A stretch of DNA of 64,000 nt. It comes from Abyssibius alkaniclasticus. GTDB taxonomy: Bacteria; Pseudomonadota; Alphaproteobacteria; Rhodobacterales; Rhodobacteraceae. Below, one piece after another: positions 1 to 7,322 of this stretch. Below the pieces are notes generated by a model. That model made no database searches, had not been told where the DNA came from, and worked only from the letters and a program-made list of their open reading frames with translations. Within the stretch, counting starts at the first letter, position 1, and every line of letters starts with the position of its first letter. The position numbers and the translations under genes are program-made. The stretch lies in NCBI RefSeq assembly GCF_020447305.1, contig NZ_CP095732.1, positions 2,512,501-2,576,500 on the forward strand, in the 5' to 3' direction.

Positions 1-1301
1 CCGCCAAGCTCGATGCTGACACCCAGTTCAAGCGCGCCGCCATGACTGCGCGCCGCGTCGGTGGCGATTGACAGGCCAAGCCCGACACCGCCACCCTTGT
101 TCTGGTTGCGCGCCTCATCCAGCCGCGTGAAGGGCCGCACGGCGCGGGCGCGGTCGGCCTCGGCAATGCCGGGGCCGTTATCTTCCACCACAAATTCCAC
201 TGCTTTTGGTAAAAGCCGCAGCGTCAGCCGCACGCGGGTGCCATAGCGCACGGCGTTGTTCACAAGGTTTTGCACAGCCCGCTCGATCGCGCCGCTGCGC
301 ATCGTGGTAATGGCGCTTTCAGATGTCGGGTTGAAGACCTGCATTGTCACTTCGGGCATTCCGGTGGTGGGCAGGCCGCGCCGCGTTGCCTCGACCACGG
401 CTTCGGCCAGCGCCAGCGCGTCGGTCTCGCGCAAATCATCGGCCGCCTCGCCCTTGGCAAAGGCAAGAAACTCGTCAAGCATGGCTTCCATCTCGGCCAG
501 ATCGCGGCGCATGGCGGCGGTATCCTCGTCATCTTCCAGAAATTCGGCGGCCAGCTTGAGCCGGGTAAGCGGTGTGCGCAAATCATGGCTGATCGAGCTG
601 AGCATGGCCGTGCGCTGGCCCATTTGCCGTTCCAGCCGTGTGCGCATGGCCAAAAAGGCAAAGATCGCGCGGCGCACCTCCTCGGCCCCGCTGGGGGTGA
701 TCGGCAGAACCTGCCCCTTGCCAAAGGCGCTGGAAACTTCGGCCAGGCGGCGAATGGGGCGTGTCTGCAAGCGCAAGAACGCCATCGAAATGAGAATGAG
801 CAGAATGGATGCAAAGATCATCAGCACCAAAAGCTGGTGGGCATTGCGCGCCGAAACCCGGCTGCGCGGCAAATCGACAAACAGGCGCACATCGCCCGTA
901 TCGATGACAAGCCGCACCAGGAATTCGCTCTGTGTCAGGTCGATGCGCACCGGGGCTTTCAGCCGGGCGGAAAGCTCGCGTATCAGCACGCGGCCCGAAA
1001 GGTCATACCAGTTATGCAGGTTCTCGGCCGGCAGTGGCCCGTCGCCCAGCGCAATCTCAAGCCCGAAATCCTGCGCCAGATCGGCCAGCGGCGCGCCGCC
1101 CTCGGCGCGCACCTGGTCGATGATGTGGTTCAGTTCCAGCACCACGCCTTCGGTCATCTGCCGCGTGACACCGGCAAAATGGCGGTTGATGAAGACAAGC
1201 CCGACAATCAGTTGCAGGCTGATCATCGGCATGATCAATATAAGCAGTGTTCGGAAAAACAGCCGTTTGGGCAGATAATTTTTAAGACCATGCTTTGCCA
1301 T
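1..1301 (-). CDS. EnvZ/OmpR-type sensor histidine kinase, C-terminus cut by window edge
   Basis: Membrane-bound histidine kinase that would phosphorylate a response regulator lying off the left edge; about 433 codons are visible. An N-terminal membrane segment lies at about residues 14-38, then a periplasmic loop, a second membrane segment at about 150-172, a HAMP-like linker (TRPIRRLAEVSSAFG), the H-box SHDLRTPLTR with His239, the N-box QNLVNNAVRYG, and the ATP-lid motifs DNGPGIA and GVGLGLSI. The H-box and domain order match the EnvZ class. The ATG at 1301 gives a sensible short cytoplasmic start. It is divergent from the hydrolase at 1348, with only 46 bp between them. The partner is probably an OmpR-like regulator upstream of the window (inference). 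The stimulus cannot be told from sequence. Confidence 0.9.
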   Translation of the reverse strand, partial: MAKHGLKNYLPKRLFFRTLLILIMPMISLQLIVGLVFINRHFAGVTRQMTEGVVLELNHIIDQVRAEGGAPLADLAQDFGLEIALGDGPLPAENLHNWYDLSGRVLIRELSARLKAPVRIDLTQSEFLVRLVIDTGDVRLFVDLPRSRVSARNAHQLLVLMIFASILLILISMAFLRLQTRPIRRLAEVSSAFGKGQVLPITPSGAEEVRRAIFAFLAMRTRLERQMGQRTAMLSSISHDLRTPLTRLKLAAEFLEDDEDTAAMRRDLAEMEAMLDEFLAFAKGEAADDLRETDALALAEAVVEATRRGLPTTGMPEVTMQVFNPTSESAITTMRSGAIERAVQNLVNNAVRYGTRVRLTLRLLPKAVEFVVEDNGPGIAEADRARAVRPFTRLDEARNQNKGGGVGLGLSIATDAARSHGGALELGVSIELG

Positions 1302-1347
1302 AGACCAGCGATAATCAGGCAAAGCGCCGCTGGCAAGAGAGGGTGAC

Positions 1348-2286
1348 ATGCAAACACCGTTTGATTTGACCCATGCGCCGCCTATCGGCATGGCAGAAAC
1401 GCTGGCGCCGGGCTTGCAGGTGGTTACCGCGCCCAATGCTAGCCCGATGACCTTTACCGGCACACGCAGCTATATTCTGGGCGATGATGACGTGGCGTTG
1501 ATCGACCCCGGCCCGCTGGATGCCGCGCATGAAACTGCCCTTCTGGCCGCGCTTGGCGGGCGACGAGTTGGCCATATTCTTGTAACCCATGCGCATGTAG
1601 ACCATTCGCCATTGGCGCAACGCCTGAGCCAGCGGCTCGATGCGCCGGTGCTTGGCTTTGGCCCCGCCCATGCGGGCCGCTCGCCGCTGATGGCACAGCT
1701 TGCCAGTGCAGCCGAACTTGGCGGGGCCGAGGGGATTGACGCAGGCTTCACCCCGCATCAAACCCTTGCCGATGGAGATATTATCAGCGGCAAGGGCTGG
1801 GCCTTGCGCGCAATGCATACACCCGGCCACCTGTCCAACCATCTGTGCTTTGCATGGGATGATGCCCGCACGCTGTTTTCGGGCGACCATGTCATGGGCT
1901 GGGCCAGCACGCTCATCTCTCCGCCCGATGGCGACCTTGCCGCCTTCATGCACAGTCTGGAGCGGCTCGAATCAATGCCCGGCTATCGGTATTACCCCGG
2001 TCATGGCGCCCCTGTGGCCGATGGCTTGGCCATTGCGCGCCACCTGGCCGCGCATCGCCGCAACCGGGCAGACCAGATCCTGACAGCACTTGCCGCGCAC
2101 CCGGCAACGCCCGCAGAACTGGTTGCACGCATCTATACCGACATCCCCCCGGCCCTGCACGGGGCAGCGGCGCGCAATGTGCTGGCGCATTTGCTTGATG
2201 AACTGGCGAAAGGCCGCATTACCCATAGCGGCGCGTTGAAATCCGATGCGGTTTTTTTCATACAATCCCAACACTTTAGCAAATAG
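1348..2286 (+). CDS. MBL-fold metallo-hydrolase (LACTB2-like)
   Basis: 312-residue metallo-beta-lactamase-fold hydrolase. The zinc-binding motif THAHVDH is at residues 80-86, further metal ligands are HTPGH and FSGDH in the middle and GHG near residue 220, and the C-terminal 80 residues look like the winged-helix extension of the LACTB2/RNase-like branch. Members hydrolyse varied thioesters, lactones or RNA; the substrate here cannot be assigned. The N-terminus (VVTAPNASPMTFTGTRSYILG) is typical of the alphaproteobacterial subgroup. The gene is monocistronic, divergent from the kinase and followed by tRNA-Asn. No signal peptide is seen, so it is probably cytoplasmic. Confidence 0.88.
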   Translation: MQTPFDLTHAPPIGMAETLAPGLQVVTAPNASPMTFTGTRSYILGDDDVALIDPGPLDAAHETALLAALGGRRVGHILVTHAHVDHSPLAQRLSQRLDAPVLGFGPAHAGRSPLMAQLASAAELGGAEGIDAGFTPHQTLADGDIISGKGWALRAMHTPGHLSNHLCFAWDDARTLFSGDHVMGWASTLISPPDGDLAAFMHSLERLESMPGYRYYPGHGAPVADGLAIARHLAAHRRNRADQILTALAAHPATPAELVARIYTDIPPALHGAAARNVLAHLLDELAKGRITHSGALKSDAVFFIQSQHFSK

Positions 2287-2310
2287 ATGCGCAAATTCGC
2301 CATATTCCTC

Positions 2311-2339
2311 TTGTGAGGGTTTTAGCCCTTTGCTATATC
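2311..2339 (+). promoter_or_regulatory. Putative sigma-70 promoter of tRNA-Asn
   Basis: TTGTGA at 2311-2316 and TATATC at 2334-2339 are separated by 17 bp, close to the housekeeping consensus. Transcription would start about 20 bp upstream of the tRNA. Assigned from motif and position only. Confidence 0.5.
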
Positions 2340-2365
2340 CACCCCGCACGCCAATTGGCGGCTAT

Positions 2366-2440
2366 TCCGGCGTAGCTCAGCGGTAGAGCAGTTGACTGTT
2401 AATCAATTGGTCGTAGGTTCGATCCCTACCGCCGGAGCCA
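2366..2440 (+). tRNA. tRNA-Asn (GTT)
   Basis: Complete cloverleaf: acceptor TCCGGCG (2366-2372) pairs with CGCCGGA (2430-2436), followed by discriminator G and an encoded CCA (2438-2440). The D-arm contains GCTCAGCGGTAGAGC, the anticodon loop reads CTGTTAA with anticodon GTT, and the T-arm contains GGTTCGATCC. Length is 75 nt including CCA. It decodes AAC/AAT. Confidence 0.97.
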
Positions 2441-2513
2441 CCAAGCGCGTGCAAATTTTCCCATTCGCAACTTTTGCATGGCCGTTGCATGACGCAAGCG
2501 TTATAGCAATGCC

Positions 2514-3674
2514 ATGAAAACCATAACCACCACTGCGGCGCTGGCCGAATTTTGCGACATTTGTGCAAAACACCCCTATGTAACCGTCGATACCGAGTTT
2601 CTGCGCGAGCGGACCTATTATTCGCAGCTTTGCCTTGTGCAAATGGCCTATCCGGGCGCGGATGACAGCAGCGGCGTGCTGATCGACACGCTGGCCGAAG
2701 GCATTGACCTTGCGCCGCTTTATGCGCTGTTTCGCAATGAGAATGTGCTGAAAGTCTTCCATGCCGCGCGGCAAGACCTTGAAATCTTCGTGCTGAATGC
2801 GGGGGTTATGCCCACGCCGTTTTTTGATACGCAGGTTGCCGCAATGGTGTGTGGCTTTGGCGATCAGGTGGGCTATGACACGCTTGTGCGCAAGATCACC
2901 CGCGCGAATATCGATAAATCGAGCCGCTTCACCGACTGGTCGCGCCGCCCGCTGAGTGATGCGCAAAAATCCTATGCGCTGGCCGATGTAACCCATTTGC
3001 GCGATGTCTACGAATATCTGGCCGCCGAGCTGGAGCGGCGCAAGCGCAGCCACTGGGTAAAGGAAGAGCTTGCCGTGCTGACCGATCCGGCCACCTATAA
3101 GGTGGACCCTGAAACCGCGTGGCAGCGTATCAAGACCCGCAACAACAATGGCCGGTTTCTGGCGATCGTGCGCGAACTTGCGGCGTTCCGCGAGGCAGAT
3201 GCGCAAAGCCGCGACGTGCCGCGCAGCCGCGTGATGAAGGATGACGCCATTCTGGAGCTTGCCGCTTTGCGCCCCGGCACGCTGGAAGAGCTTGGCCGCG
3301 CCCGCCTGTTGCAGCGCGAAGGGCGCAAGCCGGCGGTAAGCGAGGCGATTTTGGCCGCAATCGCGCGCGGTATGGCAACGCCCGGCAAAGAGCAGCCGAA
3401 AGTGGCCGAAGCCCCCCAGCGCAAACAGGGCAGCGGCGCGCTAGGCGATTTGCTGCGCGTGCTGCTCAAGGCTAAATCGGAAGAAACCGATGTGGCGGCG
3501 AAGCTTCTGGCCAATGCCGCCGACCTTGAAGCACTGGCCAGCGATGACGACCCCGATCTGCCCTGCCTGAAGGGTTGGCGGCGCGAGGTGTTCGGCGAAG
3601 ATGCGTTGCGCCTGAAGGCGGGCAAGATCGCGCTTTCGGCCGGCCCGAACGGGGTGGAGATTGTCGCGCGGTAA
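2514..3674 (+). CDS. rnd: Ribonuclease D
   Basis: 386-residue 3'-5' exoribonuclease of the DEDD family that trims tRNA precursors. The N-terminal exonuclease domain (about 1-175) shows the catalytic acidic motif VDTEFLRERTYY, then KVFHAARQDLEIF and the YALADVTHLRDVY block carrying the Tyr/Asp pair. An HRDC domain follows (about 200-285), and a second helical region occupies the C-terminus. Length is normal for the family. It lies just downstream of tRNA-Asn, and its last 14 bp overlap the next ORF in another frame, suggesting co-translation with the CobK-like gene. Confidence 0.95.
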   Translation: MKTITTTAALAEFCDICAKHPYVTVDTEFLRERTYYSQLCLVQMAYPGADDSSGVLIDTLAEGIDLAPLYALFRNENVLKVFHAARQDLEIFVLNAGVMPTPFFDTQVAAMVCGFGDQVGYDTLVRKITRANIDKSSRFTDWSRRPLSDAQKSYALADVTHLRDVYEYLAAELERRKRSHWVKEELAVLTDPATYKVDPETAWQRIKTRNNNGRFLAIVRELAAFREADAQSRDVPRSRVMKDDAILELAALRPGTLEELGRARLLQREGRKPAVSEAILAAIARGMATPGKEQPKVAEAPQRKQGSGALGDLLRVLLKAKSEETDVAAKLLANAADLEALASDDDPDLPCLKGWRREVFGEDALRLKAGKIALSAGPNGVEIVAR

Positions 3675-4323
3675 GCCCAGGATTGCTGTGCATGGCAACA
3701 GCCGCGAGGCGCGCCAGTTGCGCGAACGGCTTGCGCAAGCTGGGGCTTTGGCAGCGGATAGCGCCGCCGAGCTGCACATTGTCGCGCCGCACCCGTTTGC
3801 CGAGGATGTGGCAGCACTTCAGGCGCGTTTTACGCCCTGCATCATGCTGCGCCGCCCCGGTTGGGCGGCTGCACGGGGCGATAACTGGCATTGGGTGGCG
3901 TCCCCGCAACAGGCGGCTGACTGGCTGGCAGAACATGCGACCGGACCGGTGCTTGTTGCGCTTGGCAACGAGCGGTTGGCGCCGTTCTATGCGCTGACAT
4001 CAACACCGCTGGTCATCCGCTCGCGCAAGGCGCCGCATCCGGCACAACCGCCATTGGGCGAAGTCATTGTCGACTCGGGCCCATTCAGCGAAGCCAGCGA
4101 AATCGCCGCCTTTCGCAAGCACGGCATTACAACGGTGGTTGCTCATGATGCGGGCGGGCAGGGTGGCTGGCCGAAACTTGCCGCCGCGCGTGCGCTTGGC
4201 CTGCCGGTGGTGCTGTTGCGCCGCCCCGACTGGCCCGCTGGCACCGCGTTTGATGATGTTGCAACGCTCTGGCGGCATCTGCGCAGCACGCTGGGGCTGG
4301 ACCTTCCGCCATATGCGCCCTAA
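3661..4323 (+). CDS. Diverged precorrin-6A reductase (CobK/CbiJ)-like protein
   Basis: 220-residue protein resembling the CobK/CbiJ family, which reduces precorrin-6A in cobalamin synthesis. Matching landmarks are an N-terminal HGNSREARQL where CobK has a GGTxEAR nucleotide-binding turn, APHPFA in place of DATHPFA, LRRPGW, a VLVALGNERLAPF strand (CobK: FLALGxxxLxPF), SGPFSEASE, and a C-terminal block ending KLAAARALGLPVVLLRRP. Two conserved spots are changed: DATHPFA to VAPHPFA, and the (K/R)NSGG motif to HDAGG. The start is TTG at 3661, overlapping rnd; a GTG at 3688 is an alternative. No other cobalamin-synthesis gene is nearby, but the B12-dependent methionine synthase parts lie 0.5-3 kb downstream. 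Family likely; enzymatic activity uncertain. Confidence 0.7.
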   Translation: MSRGKPRIAVHGNSREARQLRERLAQAGALAADSAAELHIVAPHPFAEDVAALQARFTPCIMLRRPGWAAARGDNWHWVASPQQAADWLAEHATGPVLVALGNERLAPFYALTSTPLVIRSRKAPHPAQPPLGEVIVDSGPFSEASEIAAFRKHGITTVVAHDAGGQGGWPKLAAARALGLPVVLLRRPDWPAGTAFDDVATLWRHLRSTLGLDLPPYAP

Positions 4324-4348
4324 ATCAGTGGCAAGCAAAGGGAACAGC

Positions 4349-4813
4349 ATGGCCAGCCCGAAATTTGAAGCACTAGTCGATGATTTTGAATTCCTTGACG
4401 ATTGGGAAGACCGCTATCGTCATGTGATCGAGCTTGGCCGCGCCATGCCCGCCATGCCGGATGCCCATAAATCCGAAGCGACACGGGTCATCGGCTGTGC
4501 CTCGAATGTCTGGATCTGGCCGCTAATCGAAGGGCAGGGGCCATCGGCGCGCATTGGCTTTGAGGGCGATAGCGATGCGATGATCGTGCGCGGGCTGATC
4601 GCCGTGCTGCACGCGCTTTACAGTGGAACCACCGCCGCCGAAGCCGCCAAAATCGACGCGAGTGCCGAGCTTGCCCGCCTTGGGCTTGACCAGCATCTTT
4701 CTGCGCAACGCTCCAACGGGCTGCGCGCCATGAGCAAACGGCTGGCCGACCTTGCCGCCGCCCTGAATGACAACCAGCCCGCCCCTGTAACCGGCGCGGC
4801 CAGCGGAGCCTGA
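4349..4813 (+). CDS. sufE: SufE cysteine-desulfuration accessory protein
   Basis: 154-residue SufE-family protein. SufE accepts persulfide sulfur from the cysteine desulfurase SufS and passes it to the Fe-S assembly scaffold. The acceptor cysteine is in VIGCASNVW (Cys50), and the family pattern FEFLDDWEDRYRHVIELG near the start and LGLDQHLSAQRSNGLRAM near the end are present. The start at ATG 4349 gives the normal N-terminus; the frame stays open upstream but runs inside the preceding gene. It sits 25 bp after the CobK-like gene and 2 bp before the methyltransferase gene, so it is probably in one operon with them. The other suf genes are not in the window. Confidence 0.93.
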   Translation: MASPKFEALVDDFEFLDDWEDRYRHVIELGRAMPAMPDAHKSEATRVIGCASNVWIWPLIEGQGPSARIGFEGDSDAMIVRGLIAVLHALYSGTTAAEAAKIDASAELARLGLDQHLSAQRSNGLRAMSKRLADLAAALNDNQPAPVTGAASGA

Positions 4814-4815
4814 AC

Positions 4816-5826
4816 ATGACAAACGCTTTTTCCGAATTGCTTGCCAGCCGCGACTGGCTTTTGACCGATGGCGCCACCGGCACCAACCTGTTTGCAATGG
4901 GGCTGGAGGCCGGCGAGTCGCCCGAAACCTGGAACCTGACCGAGCGCGCCAAGATCGCAGCACTTTATCAGGGCTCGGTTGATGCGGGCAGCGATTTGTT
5001 CCTGACCAACAGTTTTGGCGGCAATGCCGCGCGCCTGAAGCTGCATGATCTGCAAGACCGTGTGGGCGAGATCAACCGCATCGCCGCCGAAATTGGCCGC
5101 GAGGTGGCCGACGCGTCGAACCGCAAGATCATCGTGGCCGGATCGGTTGGCCCGACGGGCGAGATCATGGAGCCGGTCGGCGCGCTTTCCCATGCCGAAG
5201 CCGTTGAAATGTTTGAAGAACAGGGCCGCGCGCTTCTGGATGGCGGGGCCGATGTTTTGTGGCTGGAAACCATTTCCGCCCCCGAAGAATACAAGGCCGC
5301 CGCCGAGGCTTTTGCCAACCTCGACGCGCCCTGGGTTGGCACGATGAGCTTTGACACGGCTGGGCGCACGATGATGGGCGTGACCAGCCCGGCTATGGTT
5401 GCGCTGGTAGAAAGCCTGCCGAATGCACCGCTGGCCTTTGGGGCCAATTGCGGCACCGGGGCCGCCGATATTCTGCGCACCGTGCTTGGCTTTGCGGCCA
5501 CCGGCACCACACGGCCAATCATTTCCAAGGGCAATGCCGGGATTCCGAAATATATGGATGGGCATATCCACTATAACGGCACGCCGGAACTGATGGCCGA
5601 TTACGCCGAAATGGCGCGCAATTGCGGGGCTAAAATTATTGGCGGCTGCTGCGGCACCCAGCCCGAACATTTGCGCCATATGCGCGACGCGCTTGAAACC
5701 CGCCCGCGAGCCGAAGCGCCCAGCCTTGAGGCGATTGTCGCCGCCCTTGGCGCCTTTACATCCGCCGATGATGGCAGCACCGGGCCAACGGAAGGGGGCC
5801 GCGAGCGCAGCCGCCGCCGCCGATAG
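4816..5826 (+). CDS. bmt: Homocysteine S-methyltransferase (BHMT/MetH N-terminal type)
   Basis: 336-residue zinc-dependent homocysteine methyltransferase, equivalent to the N-terminal Hcy domain of MetH and often annotated as betaine-homocysteine methyltransferase. Residues 14-22 carry the TDGATGTNL motif, and the three zinc-ligand cysteines are Cys212 (NCGTG) and Cys278/Cys279 (GGCCGT). Downstream lie separate corrinoid-binding and DUF1638 proteins, so this is most likely the homocysteine half of a split B12-dependent methionine synthase rather than a true betaine enzyme (inference). The C-terminus ends in an arginine-rich tail (GRERSRRRR), unusual for the fold. A 99-bp gap separates it from the corrinoid gene. 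Confidence 0.9.
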   Translation: MTNAFSELLASRDWLLTDGATGTNLFAMGLEAGESPETWNLTERAKIAALYQGSVDAGSDLFLTNSFGGNAARLKLHDLQDRVGEINRIAAEIGREVADASNRKIIVAGSVGPTGEIMEPVGALSHAEAVEMFEEQGRALLDGGADVLWLETISAPEEYKAAAEAFANLDAPWVGTMSFDTAGRTMMGVTSPAMVALVESLPNAPLAFGANCGTGAADILRTVLGFAATGTTRPIISKGNAGIPKYMDGHIHYNGTPELMADYAEMARNCGAKIIGGCCGTQPEHLRHMRDALETRPRAEAPSLEAIVAALGAFTSADDGSTGPTEGGRERSRRRR

Positions 5827-5925
5827 GTCGCGGAAACGACCAAGCAGGTCGCAATTCCTAGCGATTCGCAGCATAAACCGTGACAAATGGACCTTAAGAC
5901 AACGGCTTGAATAAGGATGTGCCCA

Positions 5926-6630
5926 ATGGCCGACGAGAATGACGACCTGATCCTGGCAGACCTCAGCGATGACGAACTCGTCCCGCAGATGCATGACGAC
6001 CTTTATGACGGGATGAAACCCGAAATCGAGGAAGCCGTGCATATCCTGCTGGAACGCGGCTGGACACCTTATGACATTCTGACCAAGGCCCTGGTCGAGG
6101 GAATGCGCATTGTCGGTATCGACTTTCGCGACGGTATCCTGTTTGTGCCCGAAGTGCTGCTTGCCGCCAACGCCATGAAGGCTGGAATGCATATTCTGAA
6201 GCCGCTGCTGGTTGAAACCGGCGCGCCGCAGCTTGGCAAAATGGTCATCGGCACGGTGAAGGGCGATATCCACGATATCGGCAAGAACCTTGTTTCGATG
6301 ATGATGGAAGGGGCCGGCTTTGAGGTGCGCGACCTTGGCATCAACAATTCGGTCGACAGTTATCTGGACGCCCTCGAAGCCGAAAAGCCCGACATTCTGG
6401 GCATGTCGGCCCTGCTGACCACGACCATGCCCTATATGAAGGTTGTCATCGACACGATGGTCGAAAAAGGGATGCGCGATGACTTTATCGTTCTGGTGGG
6501 CGGCGCCCCGCTGAACGAGGAATTCGGCAAGGCGATTGGCGCCGATGCCTATTGCCGCGATGCCGCCGTTGCTGTGGAAACCGCGAAAGAATTTGTGCTG
6601 CGCAAGCACAACCGCGCCAAAGCGGGCTGA
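5926..6630 (+). CDS. Corrinoid (B12)-binding protein, MetH-like methyl carrier
   Basis: 234-residue cobalamin-binding protein. A helical cap domain (about 1-90) precedes a Rossmann-like B12 domain with the signature DIHDIGKN; His116 would be the lower axial ligand of cobalt. GMSALLTTTM and VLVGGAPLN are the usual following motifs. It carries a methyl group between a pterin donor and homocysteine. Two in-frame ATGs exist (5917 and 5926); the second is chosen because AAGGA at 5913-5917 is 8 nt from it. No cobalamin riboswitch is recognisable upstream. It probably works with the upstream methyltransferase; the pterin-binding component is not in this window. Confidence 0.92.
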   Translation: MADENDDLILADLSDDELVPQMHDDLYDGMKPEIEEAVHILLERGWTPYDILTKALVEGMRIVGIDFRDGILFVPEVLLAANAMKAGMHILKPLLVETGAPQLGKMVIGTVKGDIHDIGKNLVSMMMEGAGFEVRDLGINNSVDSYLDALEAEKPDILGMSALLTTTMPYMKVVIDTMVEKGMRDDFIVLVGGAPLNEEFGKAIGADAYCRDAAVAVETAKEFVLRKHNRAKAG

Positions 6631-6650
6631 GCGGGCCAAACGAAAGAAAC

Positions 6651-6684
6651 AGGGCGCCCGCTGGATAGCATGGCGCCCTTTTTT
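6651..6684 (+). terminator. Rho-independent terminator after the corrinoid gene
   Basis: AGGGCGCC (6651-6658) pairs with GGCGCCCT (6672-6679) around a 13-nt loop and runs into six T residues. It separates the corrinoid gene from DUF1638, so DUF1638 may be expressed by read-through or from its own promoter. Confidence 0.75.
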
Positions 6685-6713
6685 GCTGGAAACCGGCGTG
6701 GTAGGCTTGGGCT

Positions 6714-7322
6714 ATGGATATGAACGAAAAAATTCTGCTCATCGCCTGCGGGGCATTGGCGCGCGAAATTCTGGCGCTGAAAGCCATGAATGGCTGGCAG
6801 CATATGGAGCTGCAATGCCTGCCCGCGCAATTGCACCTTCGGCCCGACAAAATTCCCGATGCGGTTGAGGCGGCGGTGCTTGAGGCGCGCGATCGTTATG
6901 CGCAGATCTTCGTGGTCTATGCCGATTGCGGCACCGGCGGGCTGCTGCAAGCCCGCTGTGCCAGGCTCGGCGTGGACATGATTGCCGGGCCGCATTGTTA
7001 TTCCTTCTTTGAAGGCAACGCGCGTTTCGCGGCGCATGGCGAGGTAACGGCCTTTTACCTGACCGATTTTCTGGCCCGCCAGTTTGATGCCTTTGTGTGG
7101 AAACCGATGGGGTTTGACCGGCATCCAGAGCTGATCGACATGATATTTGGCAATTACACCACACTGGTCTATCTTGCCCAGACCGAGGCACCAGAGATTG
7201 ACGCAATGGCACAGGACGCGGCCCAAAGGCTGGGCTTGGCCTATGAACGCCGGTTTACCGGCTATGGCGATCTTGCAACCGCCATGACCGGATTGGTTTC
7301 AGACAAAATCGGCGCGGCTTAG
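6714..7322 (+). CDS. DUF1638 domain protein, probable partner of split methionine synthase
   Basis: 202-residue DUF1638 protein without signal peptide or membrane segment. Conserved features include the opening LIACGALAREILAL, a central YADCGTGG and a cysteine/histidine-bearing GPHCYSFFEG. In alphaproteobacteria with split MetH, DUF1638 is recurrently found beside the corrinoid protein and, as I recall from mutant-fitness work on Phaeobacter-type bacteria, is needed for methionine synthesis, possibly for B12 reactivation; I could not look this up. Its 3' end overlaps the convergent DctD-like gene by 24 bp. Start ATG 6714; a second in-frame ATG is at 6720. Confidence 0.85.
   Translation: MDMNEKILLIACGALAREILALKAMNGWQHMELQCLPAQLHLRPDKIPDAVEAAVLEARDRYAQIFVVYADCGTGGLLQARCARLGVDMIAGPHCYSFFEGNARFAAHGEVTAFYLTDFLARQFDAFVWKPMGFDRHPELIDMIFGNYTTLVYLAQTEAPEIDAMAQDAAQRLGLAYERRFTGYGDLATAMTGLVSDKIGAA

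Noticed and set aside
5827-5925. Cobalamin or SAM riboswitch before the corrinoid gene
   Set aside because: Only 99 bp is available and no B12-box or SAM-II core pattern is recognisable.
4618-6639. Long minus-strand open frame of 673 codons
   Set aside because: It lies antisense to sufE, bmt and the corrinoid gene, which have clear family motifs. Its composition is typical of a high-GC shadow frame and no domain is visible.
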